Source: an uncultured bacterium (GTDB lineage: Bacteria; Bacteroidota; Bacteroidia; Chitinophagales; CAIOSU01). Taken from it: 31,856 nucleotides of DNA. The position numbers and the translations under genes are program-made. Every line of letters starts with the position of its first letter. The first letter of the stretch is position 1. The notes under the pieces are model-generated. The model searched no databases and had not been told where the DNA came from. It worked only from the letters and a program-made list of their open reading frames with translations. Positions 23,682 to 31,645 of this stretch are shown here, piece after piece. The DNA lies in the NCBI GenBank assembly GCA_903861055.1, contig CAIOSU010000133.1, forward strand, positions 1-31,856, written 5' to 3'.

Positions 23682-24290
23682 TTATTGCTGTTCTATCTCG
23701 CTAGCATCCAATGCCACAATTACCTCATTTCTTCTTCCGAAGAGTTGAAAAGGAGGGTTGTAGCCCAAAAAGCGAAAGTTTCCGTGGTAAGACAAACCTT
23801 TCTCTTGAAGTGCTTTTTCGAGTATAGCTTTGTGCTTTTCAATTTTTGAAGCAGATGAAAAACCACCAAACTGAATAACTGCAACATACTCGGGTTCTGA
23901 GGTTTTTATTATTATTTTGGCATTGTCAGGTTTTGGCAAATCACCGATTTGGTATTTGGCTGGCATTACAAAGGCCATTGTTGATACAGTGTCGCCAACT
24001 TCCATGTGCACTGGAGCCGTCATGGCTATTTGTTTCTTTTCGCTGTTGCCGCCAAATATGTACTTGGCTAAAGTTCCAAACCCAGAAGAACCTAAATCGC
24101 TATACGATTTTAAGTTTGATGTTATTATGGCCATAGTAGCAGCTGGATAAAACCGTATCTCGAATGCTTTTTCTTTCCGGATTACTTCGTAAGCTTGGTT
24201 TTCTGTTTTAAAGATGGACATGGTGATGTAAATTTGAAACGCAGTAAACAGCACCAAAATGACACCTGTTATGATGAACAAAATTTTCAT
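23682..24290 (-). CDS. SOUL-family haem-binding-like protein
   Basis: 202 residues from ATG 24290. A hydrophobic N-terminus (about 3-22) is a membrane anchor or signal. The rest follows the SOUL pattern: YEVIRKEKAFEIRFYPAATMA, GFGTLAKYIFGGNSEKKQIAMTAPV, MAFVMPAKY and the C-terminal LSYHGNFRFLGYNPPFQLFGRRNEV. Eukaryotic SOUL proteins bind haem or tetrapyrroles; in bacteria the role is not known, and no axial His is obvious here. It is a separate minus-strand gene that converges with the AGMO-like gene, their stops 28 nt apart. No operon partner on this side. The family call is firm; ligand uncertain. Confidence 0.88.
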   Translation of the reverse strand: MKILFIITGVILVLFTAFQIYITMSIFKTENQAYEVIRKEKAFEIRFYPAATMAIITSNLKSYSDLGSSGFGTLAKYIFGGNSEKKQIAMTAPVHMEVGDTVSTMAFVMPAKYQIGDLPKPDNAKIIIKTSEPEYVAVIQFGGFSSASKIEKHKAILEKALQEKGLSYHGNFRFLGYNPPFQLFGRRNEVIVALDASEIEQQ

Positions 24291-24586
24291 TGGGATAATT
24301 CTTTAGAACCGAAATTTAACTAAATACAGCACATAAACATACTGTTTCACTTAACATCTTCTGCTAACGCTACTTTCAGTAGATTGTTTTCGTAATTCTT
24401 GCTAATCAATTTTTCAAAAAAACCACGGTCTTTTGATGCCCCTTAGATACAAAAGACAATTTCAAACTGTAAAAGGTCTTCATTTATTACTGGCGATGCC
24501 ATTTTTGTAAAAACTGCATACGTATTTTGGAAAAAAATGGCGCAGTATCTGCCAAATACTGCGCCAAGACAATCTCCTAACCTTTC
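24291..24586. other. 296-nt intergenic region with no gene
   Basis: Between the SOUL start and the lipoprotein stop. It is AT-rich with no coding signal. It contains the strong minus-strand terminator at 24531-24566 and must hold the SOUL promoter, which I could not fix. Confidence 0.5.
24531..24566 (-). terminator. Rho-independent terminator of the receptor-lipoprotein operon
   Basis: Read on the minus strand, TGGCGCAGTAT and ATACTGCGCCA form a perfect 11-bp stem with a 7-base loop, followed at once by seven T. It begins 20 nt after the lipoprotein stop. Confidence 0.92.
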
Positions 24587-25150
24587 TTATTCAATCTCAA
24601 ACACAAAGCTCAACTCCACATCCGTCTCACCTAAAGCTTCGTTACCGGGTGCTGGCGCTTTAATATCGGGTTGGTGCTTTAGCACTACCGTGGCTATGCC
24701 TGTGCTTATGTTGCCAGTTACCCATTTGGTTTGCAAGCCTATTGGGTTTCCGTTGTCGTCGGTGTCGGTATAAGTTATGGTGGCCGAAGCGCCAGTAGTA
24801 TTAAAAAAGAACTGATGGTCAACACCTTCTTCCAGTACTTCATTGGAGATAGTATCCACTGCACTACCCGATTGGTCGAGCAAGATTACGGAAGTAAAAT
24901 AGGTAGTGCTTGCCTGTAAGCGGATGGTGTCAAACTGAGTTGGGCCGTTACCGCCTTCGCCATCTGGGTCGTTGAAGGTAAAGTAACGTACACTGGCCGT
25001 GTTTGCCGAATCGGTAAAGGCTAGTGTAACTGTGGTTATCAACTCACTTTCATTGTTGTCGTCAGGGTTTTCCACGTCATCTTTTTGGCAACTGGCAAAT
25101 ACAAGAGTCGAGAGGGTTGCTAATAAAAAAAGGTTTTTGAAAGTGCTCAT
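24587..25150 (-). CDS. Lipoprotein paired with a TonB-dependent receptor (type 1 periplasmic-binding-fold-labelled family)
   Basis: 187 residues from ATG 25150. The signal peptide ends in a lipobox with Cys21 (LVFASC), followed by Gln-Lys-Asp-Asp and an acidic Asn/Asp/Glu stretch (25-36) typical of surface-exposed Bacteroidota lipoproteins. The body is beta-rich: ELITTVTLAFTDS, TIRLQASTTYFTSVILLD, VLEEGVDHQFFF, ATITYTDTDDNGNPIG, then a C-terminal GETDVELSFVFEIE. This layout is what I recognise for a Bacteroidota lipoprotein often found beside a TonB-dependent receptor. It starts 12 nt after the receptor stop and is followed by a strong terminator, so it is the last gene of the operon. Likely assists substrate capture at the cell surface; substrate not proven. 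Confidence 0.82.
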   Translation of the reverse strand: MSTFKNLFLLATLSTLVFASCQKDDVENPDDNNESELITTVTLAFTDSANTASVRYFTFNDPDGEGGNGPTQFDTIRLQASTTYFTSVILLDQSGSAVDTISNEVLEEGVDHQFFFNTTGASATITYTDTDDNGNPIGLQTKWVTGNISTGIATVVLKHQPDIKAPAPGNEALGETDVELSFVFEIE

Positions 25151-25162
25151 AATTTTTGGTTT

Positions 25163-27511
25163 TTAAGGTTTTGATTTGATATTAAATGGTACTCTCACGC
25201 GCACCGAAACATCGGTACCTGGTGCATCTACAAAGTATCTAAAGCGGTCAAGGTATTCACGGTAGCTCTGGTTCAGTAGGTTGTTTATAGCCAACCCAAA
25301 CTCAAGCGGTTGTTTGCCACACATAACAGTGATGCCCGCGTTGAAGCCCAACAAAAAATAGGCAGCTGGCGGTGTTGCAAAATCTCCATTTAGCGGAGCT
25401 CGTTTTTGTTGCAAAACGTTTTTGCCCGTAAGCGATATATAGGCGTTATTTATCCGCTTATAACTATTGAATTGATAGCTAATGCTGTGCTCAAACCTTT
25501 GAGAAGGAATATTAATGAGGTAATCGCCGTCGCTATAATTCCAAGCCCAAAGCAGCGAGCTTTTGCTGCTAAGGTTTAGCCCTTTCCAAACAGTGTATTC
25601 CAAGTTCAGGTCAATGCCTTTAAAGTCGGCATTTACCTGCGTGTATCGGAAGGTAGGGAACGCTCCACGGATGGTAAGCATGGGCGGCAGCTCTGGCCGC
25701 GCATAAATATAGTTGTTGAAGTAAGTGTAGTAAGCGCCTAGCTCAATATGCAACTTATCGCCAAGTGCCGTTAGGTTTAGCGTAGCCGAAGCGTTGTAAG
25801 CATGTTCGGCTGTTAGGGTGCTATCTCCAATTTCGATGGCCGCAGCACCATGGTGCAGGCCGTTGCTATACAATTCGTTTATGGCAGGGGGGCGCCAAGC
25901 AGTGCCAACGTTTACGTGCAAATCCCACAAGTTGCTAGGTTTAATGATTGCACCTAACGAACCGCTCACATTGCCAAAGGTACGGGTGGGGCTCAATACG
26001 TTATTGTTTTTAACGGGTATAAAAGCCTGTTGCCACTTGTAATCGTAGCGTATACCCGCTTCTAGTTCAAACTTCGGCTTTATAAACCGCTCTAAAGCAT
26101 ACACCCCACCGCCAAAATTACGGAAGTTGGGAATAAAGAAACGACCGCTATATAGGTTGGCTTGGTTCAAAAAATTTACCCCAACCATACCTTTAAAACT
26201 GCCTAATTGTGTATGTTCCCAATCAAGGTTTATGCTGTGGGTGGTAATTTCGTATTGCAGCTCTGGTAAATTCAGGGCCGCCAGCGAATCGTTTAGCGGT
26301 GGGTCTTTGTCGTATTCGTAGCGCAGATTGTATTGGTAGCCATATAACAAGGTCAATTTACCAAGTGAGCCTGTGTTTATGAAGGTTTTTAACTTAAACA
26401 AATCGTGCCGTACTAATTGGTAGGGCCGGCTAATGGCATAATCAAACCCTGAGGTAACCAATGGCACATTGCTCTCAAATGCCCGATTAAGGTCGGTAAG
26501 GTTGCCAATATGCGATGCCGATAGTATACCAATTTTGCTCCGAAACTCGCTAAAGAATAGCTCAACACCCACCTTAGGTTTTAGATAGCCTACTGCACCC
26601 GAAAAATTACGCTCTTGATAGGCGCTATTAGCCAAGTAGTAGTCGGGTGAACGCATGTTGCCGCTCCGTTTTATTGTACCCTGTAAGCGCCATGATAGGG
26701 CAGGCACTTTTGTAAGGTTACCCTCTAGAGTACCCGACATTGCCCCACGCAACCCATTGCTAAAGCCTACTAAATTCAGTTCGCCACCTATGCCAGGGGT
26801 GCGGCGCAGTGGGTTAGGCTCAACCAATATTACCCCACCAATGGCATCGCTGCCATAGCGCACACTGCTGGCGCCTTTGATAATGGTTAGGCGTTTAGCC
26901 ATAAATGCATCAATTTCCGGTGCATGTTCAGAGCCCCATTGTTGTCCCTCTTGGCGGATACCGTTGTTCAATATCAAAATACGGTTGCTGTGCAGGCCAT
27001 GTATCACAGGCTTCGATATGCTCGGACCCGTGCTAATAATGCTCAAGCCAGAGACCTTCGTTAGTCCTTCGCCCAACGAAAGCCCACGAGTTTCTTCCAA
27101 TTCCTGTGCCTCAATGGTAGTTATCGATTGTGTGGTGGCCTCATGATGCCTTCGTTCACCATTAACCACTACTGTGCCAACCTTAATACTGCTTGGTGCT
27201 AGTAACACTGAGAAATTCATTGACGCGTGAAGGTTTATGGTGGTGTCAGCCGTTTCGTAGCCAAGTTGCATAATGTGCAGATGGTATGTGCCTGGGCATA
27301 GATTTTTCAATGTATATTGCCCCTCGACATCGGCGGCGGTGCCGCTGCTTAAGTCTACTACCAACACCTCGGCAAAAGGCAACGGTTCACCCGTGGCAGC
27401 ATCGTGCACTTGCCCAGAAAGTACTAGGCTGCAGCTATCTATTGGCTGCTGTGCCTGTGCAGTTGCAATAGCCATAATTATGGCAATCCAAGACAAAAGT
27501 ATTCGGTACAA
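25163..27511 (-). CDS. TonB-dependent receptor, probable metal/siderophore type (ZnuD-like), TTG start
   Basis: 782 residues. No in-frame ATG exists before the signal peptide, so the start is TTG at 27511 (signal MYRILLSWIAIIMAIATAQA, cleaved before QQ). Residues 29-105 form a carboxypeptidase-regulatory-like domain, the plug spans about 120-232 (LSLGEGLTKVSGLSI, KPVIHGLHSNRILILNNGIRQ and KGASSVRYGSDAIGGVILV), and the barrel ends in FNIKSKP. ELYSNGLHHGAAAIEIGD in the barrel is a pattern I associate with this Bacteroidota subfamily and carries paired histidines. Flanked by a small Cys/His membrane protein upstream and a lipoprotein 12 nt downstream. A metal substrate is inferred from neighbours and His-rich loops. 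Confidence 0.88.
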   Translation of the reverse strand: MYRILLSWIAIIMAIATAQAQQPIDSCSLVLSGQVHDAATGEPLPFAEVLVVDLSSGTAADVEGQYTLKNLCPGTYHLHIMQLGYETADTTINLHASMNFSVLLAPSSIKVGTVVVNGERRHHEATTQSITTIEAQELEETRGLSLGEGLTKVSGLSIISTGPSISKPVIHGLHSNRILILNNGIRQEGQQWGSEHAPEIDAFMAKRLTIIKGASSVRYGSDAIGGVILVEPNPLRRTPGIGGELNLVGFSNGLRGAMSGTLEGNLTKVPALSWRLQGTIKRSGNMRSPDYYLANSAYQERNFSGAVGYLKPKVGVELFFSEFRSKIGILSASHIGNLTDLNRAFESNVPLVTSGFDYAISRPYQLVRHDLFKLKTFINTGSLGKLTLLYGYQYNLRYEYDKDPPLNDSLAALNLPELQYEITTHSINLDWEHTQLGSFKGMVGVNFLNQANLYSGRFFIPNFRNFGGGVYALERFIKPKFELEAGIRYDYKWQQAFIPVKNNNVLSPTRTFGNVSGSLGAIIKPSNLWDLHVNVGTAWRPPAINELYSNGLHHGAAAIEIGDSTLTAEHAYNASATLNLTALGDKLHIELGAYYTYFNNYIYARPELPPMLTIRGAFPTFRYTQVNADFKGIDLNLEYTVWKGLNLSSKSSLLWAWNYSDGDYLINIPSQRFEHSISYQFNSYKRINNAYISLTGKNVLQQKRAPLNGDFATPPAAYFLLGFNAGITVMCGKQPLEFGLAINNLLNQSYREYLDRFRYFVDAPGTDVSVRVRVPFNIKSKP

Positions 27512-27618
27512 ATTATTGGTTTGATGGGGGCAAATGACTGTGTAGGTGCATAGATTGTTAAAAAAATAGAAGCATCTAACCCAAAGGGCAATCCTATGTT
27601 TTGAAACAATGCGGGTAA

Positions 27619-27936
27619 TTAGGCCATGAAAGCCGGGGGGCCACGCAAAGGCTGGCCCAAAATAGGAGTGTATTTTGTAAGATTAGGCTGCCAAGTGGCT
27701 ACCACGAACACTGTAGATGCGACTATTATGTTCAACACTTGCAATGCTGTGGAAGTAGCTGAAAAGTAGAGATGGCAAAGCAAACAATCTGCCTCCTCGC
27801 TGAGGTGTTGTGCTTTTTCGGTACTAGAGCATTCAACAACATGCGCCCAGCCATTGTGCCATACTTGCAGGGCATTGAACGATATTATTATCGCCAACAA
27901 ACCCAGTGCAGAATATTTCAGTGTTTCGCTACGCAT
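27619..27936 (-). CDS. Small Cys/His-containing membrane protein (DUF2946-like), first gene of the receptor operon
   Basis: 105 residues from ATG 27936. Two hydrophobic segments (about 9-24 and 62-81) bracket a short loop rich in metal-binding side chains: His27, His32, Cys36, His44 and CLLCH (Cys51, Cys54, His55). The end GQPLRGPPA is a signature seen in small membrane proteins coded next to metal-transport genes. CxxCH could also be read as a haem attachment site, but there is no cytochrome fold and DUF2946-like proteins normally carry Cys pairs for metal. It starts the operon 107 nt before the receptor. Function is probably metal handling at the inner membrane or periplasm; no assay is implied. 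Confidence 0.65.
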   Translation of the reverse strand: MRSETLKYSALGLLAIIISFNALQVWHNGWAHVVECSSTEKAQHLSEEADCLLCHLYFSATSTALQVLNIIVASTVFVVATWQPNLTKYTPILGQPLRGPPAFMA

Positions 27937-27945
27937 TAATATTTA

Positions 27946-27957
27946 TTGCATATGCAA
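27946..27957. promoter_or_regulatory. 12-bp perfect palindrome at the promoter of the receptor operon (candidate operator)
   Basis: TTGCATATGCAA begins directly after the -7 box TAACTTTG on the minus strand and ends 9 nt before the start codon of the first gene. It therefore covers the expected transcription start, a position where a bound dimeric repressor would block initiation. I cannot name the regulator; Fur/Zur-like, MerR-like and CopY-like proteins are candidates. Confidence 0.5.
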
Positions 27958-27965
27958 CAAAGTTA
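27958..27965 (-). promoter_or_regulatory. -7 promoter element of the receptor operon
   Basis: TAACTTTG on the minus strand is an exact TAnnTTTG match, 21 nt before the ATG at 27936 and abutting the palindrome. No TTTG is seen at the -33 position; the upstream region is T-rich. Confidence 0.5.
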
Positions 27966-28041
27966 CAAAAAGAAAATGATAGAAAAAATCATTGGTAGGT
28001 AATGAATGGAAAGTTATTGTTACAAGGGAAAACAACGAACC

Positions 28042-28935
28042 TTATTCTTTGACTGTTTTTTTACTATTGCTCCACAAATCGCTGAAGTTGACAGTGCCCA
28101 GCACCACCGAAAATAAGATAAGTACCGAACCTATATAGAAGCCATTGTTTAATTGTTCGTATTCCTTAAATAACACAAAGGCAAGAAGTATAGAGTAAAG
28201 CGGCTCTAAATTGGTAGATAGATTGAGTACGAATGCAGATACATGGGCCAAAGAATCATAGGCTAGTTTCATAGCATAGGCGGTGCATAGGCCGCCCAAC
28301 ACCAATAGATACAGCCAATCGGCGCCAACTGGTAACACTGCTGTGGTTGGGTTGGCCATAAAATATAGAGGCGCAATAAGCGTAATAACCCCAACACCGC
28401 CTACCAATTGTAGAAACAATAAGTTGTATGGCGAATATTCGTCCAACAAAATTTTGGTTTGGATGGTAACTGTTGCACCTAGAAAAGCACTCACTAAACC
28501 CAACATAATGCCTACCACATGCAATTCTTGAAATTGAAAGACTACACCCACGCCTAGTATAGTAAATGCGCTGGCAATAAGCTCTTTGGCCATTGGCCGC
28601 TGCCGCGCTATAGCCGATTGAATAAGCGTGCTGAACATGGCGGTGCTGGCTAAGGTGCAAAGTGCTATAGATACGTTGGAGTATTTGATGGAAGCAAAAA
28701 AGAATATCCAATGCGAAGCTAGCACAGCCCCTGAAAAGAGGGCTCCTTTAGCCTTTTTTAAAATGGTAGTATCTAGTTGATCAAACCACTTAAGTGCCGC
28801 GCCCAGTATGATTACGGTTATGGTCATGCGCCACCAAACCAGCGGCAATTCGTCCAAAGATATCAACTTGCCAAAAATTCCTGTTAGCCCCCAGAGTAAT
28901 ATAGCCGCATGCATTTTTAAGTAAGCACTTTTCAT
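28042..28935 (-). CDS. EamA/DMT-family transporter
   Basis: 297 residues from ATG 28935. Ten hydrophobic helices in two EamA repeats (about 4-135 and 145-285). The first repeat has ILLWGLTGIFGKLI and WWRMTITVIIL, the second GLVSAFLGATVTIQTKILLDEY and LSTNLEPLYSILLAFVLFKE, where Asn and Glu-Pro match the family. These carriers export amino acids, nucleotides or other small metabolites; substrate is not predictable. It is upstream of the metal-type operon but separated by 105 nt with its own promoter, so it is probably unrelated. A -7 box TACCTTTG lies 32 nt before the start. The C-terminus is basic (Ser-Lys-Lys-Thr-Val-Lys-Glu). Confidence 0.9.
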   Translation of the reverse strand: MKSAYLKMHAAILLWGLTGIFGKLISLDELPLVWWRMTITVIILGAALKWFDQLDTTILKKAKGALFSGAVLASHWIFFFASIKYSNVSIALCTLASTAMFSTLIQSAIARQRPMAKELIASAFTILGVGVVFQFQELHVVGIMLGLVSAFLGATVTIQTKILLDEYSPYNLLFLQLVGGVGVITLIAPLYFMANPTTAVLPVGADWLYLLVLGGLCTAYAMKLAYDSLAHVSAFVLNLSTNLEPLYSILLAFVLFKEYEQLNNGFYIGSVLILFSVVLGTVNFSDLWSNSKKTVKE

Positions 28936-28967
28936 GACAAAATGCGGCAGGGGTTAAATGCACGGTG

Positions 28968-28975
28968 CAAAGGTA
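28968..28975 (-). promoter_or_regulatory. -7 promoter element of the EamA gene
   Basis: TACCTTTG on the minus strand, exact TAnnTTTG match, 32 nt before the ATG at 28935. Same octamer as in front of the GNAT gene. A -33 TTTG lies 24 nt further, slightly too far. Confidence 0.4.
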
Positions 28976-29050
28976 ATGTTGCCGTGGGAATTAAAAATTC
29001 AAAATTGGAAATTAGCCCTTTCATCCATTAATAAAATGTCTTTTAACCTC

Positions 29051-29683
29051 TCACCCCCTATACTTGTAATCTACCCCAGTATCTTCTACTTCATCTTCAA
29101 AAGGGTCTATATCGGCAGGGGGTATGTCATAATGGCGGTAGGCAATGGCCAATAGCAGCCCAACAGCAGTACCGGCTAAGTGACTTTCCCAGCTTATACC
29201 TTCTAGTCCGGGCATAAGGCCCCATACCAAACCACCGTATAAAGCAATAATCAAAGCCACCACTGCACTTCGCTGCCGCTCTCGGCGCAGTAGCCCGCTG
29301 GCTAATAGAAAAAATGCCCAAGCATACACCACACCACTAGCTCCTATGTGCCAGGCATTGCTGTTAGCCCCCAGCCAAACCAATGTACCTGTTATCCACC
29401 AGCTATTGAGCACAACGCCTACAAAGGCCCGCGGGTAAAAGTAGCCCAGCATCCAGCCCATCAACAATAAAGGAGAGGCGTTGGATAACAAATGCTGCCA
29501 ATCGCCATGAACAAGGGGAGCGGTGACAATACCCATCAAGCCATTGAGGTGGCGGGGGTGTATACCCAGCATTACCAAGGGCATATCCTGCGTTGCCTCA
29601 AACAGTTTTATCATGCCCAGTACAACTACCAGTATCAGAGGAAACAATAGGGGCAATAATACATCTCTTCTCTCTTCTTGCAT
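29051..29683 (-). CDS. Rhomboid-family intramembrane serine protease
   Basis: 210 residues from ATG 29683; the frame also opens at a TTG at 29722. Six hydrophobic helices. Rhomboid motifs are intact: HGDWQHLLSN (His64, Asn68) for oxyanion stabilisation, catalytic Ser116 in GASG, and His168 in SWESHLAG. There is a short soluble N-terminus (MQEERRDVL) and an acidic cytoplasmic tail (DIDPFEDEVEDTG) ending Tyr-Lys-Tyr-Arg-Gly. It cuts transmembrane substrates within the membrane; the natural substrate is not known. It sits 129 nt after the acyl-CoA dehydrogenase stop and 115 nt before the EamA start, with no sign of an operon. Confidence 0.93.
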   Translation of the reverse strand: MQEERRDVLLPLLFPLILVVVLGMIKLFEATQDMPLVMLGIHPRHLNGLMGIVTAPLVHGDWQHLLSNASPLLLMGWMLGYFYPRAFVGVVLNSWWITGTLVWLGANSNAWHIGASGVVYAWAFFLLASGLLRRERQRSAVVALIIALYGGLVWGLMPGLEGISWESHLAGTAVGLLLAIAYRHYDIPPADIDPFEDEVEDTGVDYKYRG

Positions 29684-29812
29684 TAGGAACACACATTTCT
29701 CAGATAGCGCAGATTTCGTCAAGCAGACTTTATCTCCATTGCTTTGGTGCTAATCAAAAAGCACACCATTATCAAATAACTGACAGAATAAGCAGTGTCG
29801 TATCCTATTGGA

Positions 29813-31540
29813 CTAAATGTTCCAAGCAATCAATCCATTAACCGTTTCCACGTTCAAGGGCCGCACCTGCTGCAATTTTGTAGATGGGAAATAGGTATTT
29901 TTAAGATATGTTAGTGCTGGGCTAATCCAAGCAGCACTTTCTTTGTCCAAATTGTCAATCAATAACGAAATTTGGTATAACGAGGTTAAGTTCTCAAAAA
30001 ACACTTTAGCGCTAGCTTCCATTTCGTCCTGTGGTAAGGCTTTGAGCGATTCGCCAAAAGCAACCAACTCGCTGATTCCGTTATGAAGGAATTCCGCATT
30101 TTCGGGGCTGTTATTAGCACTATTGGCTATTTCTTCCAGCAGTACGGTCAATCCGTTGCTTTTCCATAGGGCTCGCAGCATATCGAGTATTATGATGTTA
30201 CCTGAGCCTTCCCAAATTGGCAGAACCATCATGTCGCGCATCAGTTTGGGCATCACTTGGTCTTCAATGTAGCCAAGGCCACCCATTAGTTCCATGCTTT
30301 CACGTACTATGTACACACCCTTTTCGGCGCTCCATTTTTTAGTCATAGGGTTAATAATCCGAAACAACTGGGCTTCGCGCTCATTGCCGGCATCAGTGTT
30401 ATCAAGCGCCTCAATAGCGCGCCAAACCAAATAAAAGTTGGCCACGTTTAGGGCACCCAACTCGGTAAGTTTGGTACGGATAAGGGCATGCTCAATTGCA
30501 GTTTTGCCAAAGGTCTTGCGGGTGTTCAAGAACTGGTATGCCTCCACCAATGCCCTACGTGAGCAGCTTAAAGCGGCTACCGAGTTGTATACACGACTAA
30601 GGTTCACCATTTCAATCATCACCTTAAACCCTTGAAACTCTTCGCCCACTATAGTGCCTTGCGTATCGGTTAGGTAGGTTTCGGCACTGGCCATGCTACG
30701 CACGCCTAGTTTATTTTTCAAACGGATTACATCTATCGGGTTGCGGGTGCCATCGGGTAGGTTTTTTTCTACCATAAATATTGAAAGGCCGCGCGTGCCT
30801 TTTACTTCATTATCGGTGCGAGCCAGGGCAAAAATAATTTCGGCATTGGCATTGCTGCAAAACCATTTTTCGCCATTCAGCGCAAAGGTTTTGCCCTCTT
30901 TGTGCGTGGCCGTGGTTATGCTGGCACCTACATCGCTGCCACCAGTTTTCTCGGTAAGGTACATGGCACCCGTGTAAAACTGCGCCGCATCTTCGGTATA
31001 AATGTGCGGTAGCAGGCGAGCCTTATCTTCATCGTCGCAAAACAGGTCAATCAATCGCGCTACGCCGTCGGTCATGCATAATGGGCAATATTGGCCGCTT
31101 TCACTCATGGCAAATAAGTAGCCGGCGGCAAAGCCCAATCGGTGGCCTTCGGGCTTAAACTGTGCCTGAAGACTTGGTTCCCATTTTACACGGAACATGC
31201 CAGACTTTACGGCTATCTTCATCAATTCCCAATAACTGGGGTGGAATTTTATTTCGTTTACAGTTTCGCCAAAGGCATTGCGTTTTACCAATATCGGCCC
31301 GTTTTTGTCGGCATCCAACGATAGCTCGTTCATAGGCCCAGCAGCAGCTTTGCCAATATATTGTAGCTTATCTTGCATATAGGCTAGCCCTTGTGCGCTT
31401 ATTTTATGGCGTACATAGTGCTGCAGGATTTGGTCGCTTTCGTAAAAATTATTGCTAGCAATAAAGTTGTGCAATACTTTATTCTTCTCGGTAGGGTAAT
31501 AGCTCGTTTTCGATGCAGTGGCACTCATAGCTTCATTCAT
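29813..31540 (-). CDS. AidB-like acyl-CoA dehydrogenase
   Basis: 575 residues from ATG 31540 (a second Met five codons in is possible). FAD-binding acyl-CoA dehydrogenase fold: MYLTEKTGGSDVGAS for the flavin/substrate loop, LNGEKWFCSNANAE, LSRVYNSVAALS, TRKTFGKTAIEHALIRTKL, ESMELMGGLGYIED and WEGSGNIIILDMLRAL. The last motif and the length (well above the roughly 380 residues of ordinary dehydrogenases) place it in the AidB-like branch, whose E. coli member acts in the response to DNA alkylation and binds DNA; other members are true dehydrogenases. Without the DNA-binding C-terminal residues in view the role here is open. A near-consensus -7 box TATCTTTA (31558-31551) lies before it. Confidence 0.88.
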   Translation of the reverse strand: MNEAMSATASKTSYYPTEKNKVLHNFIASNNFYESDQILQHYVRHKISAQGLAYMQDKLQYIGKAAAGPMNELSLDADKNGPILVKRNAFGETVNEIKFHPSYWELMKIAVKSGMFRVKWEPSLQAQFKPEGHRLGFAAGYLFAMSESGQYCPLCMTDGVARLIDLFCDDEDKARLLPHIYTEDAAQFYTGAMYLTEKTGGSDVGASITTATHKEGKTFALNGEKWFCSNANAEIIFALARTDNEVKGTRGLSIFMVEKNLPDGTRNPIDVIRLKNKLGVRSMASAETYLTDTQGTIVGEEFQGFKVMIEMVNLSRVYNSVAALSCSRRALVEAYQFLNTRKTFGKTAIEHALIRTKLTELGALNVANFYLVWRAIEALDNTDAGNEREAQLFRIINPMTKKWSAEKGVYIVRESMELMGGLGYIEDQVMPKLMRDMMVLPIWEGSGNIIILDMLRALWKSNGLTVLLEEIANSANNSPENAEFLHNGISELVAFGESLKALPQDEMEASAKVFFENLTSLYQISLLIDNLDKESAAWISPALTYLKNTYFPSTKLQQVRPLNVETVNGLIAWNI

Positions 31541-31574
31541 TTTCTATCATTAAAGATAGCGAATGAATGATGAT

Positions 31575-31602
31575 GTACAAAGTACGAGGTACGAAGTATG
31601 AT
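31575..31602. repeat. Degenerate heptamer tandem repeat between acyl-CoA dehydrogenase and dcd
   Basis: Four consecutive 7-bp units: GTACAAA, GTACGAG, GTACGAA and GTATGAT. Same period as the tract before clpB but a different unit. Confidence 0.65.
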
Positions 31603-31621
31603 TGAGTTTTTTAATGTGTTA

Positions 31622-31645
31622 TTTTCAAATTTTCAAATTTTCAAA
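31622..31645. repeat. Perfect 8-bp tandem repeat, three copies
   Basis: TTTTCAAA is repeated three times without mismatch and followed by a short hairpin (31646-31660). It lies in the 121-nt gap between the acyl-CoA dehydrogenase start and the dcd stop. Confidence 0.8.
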
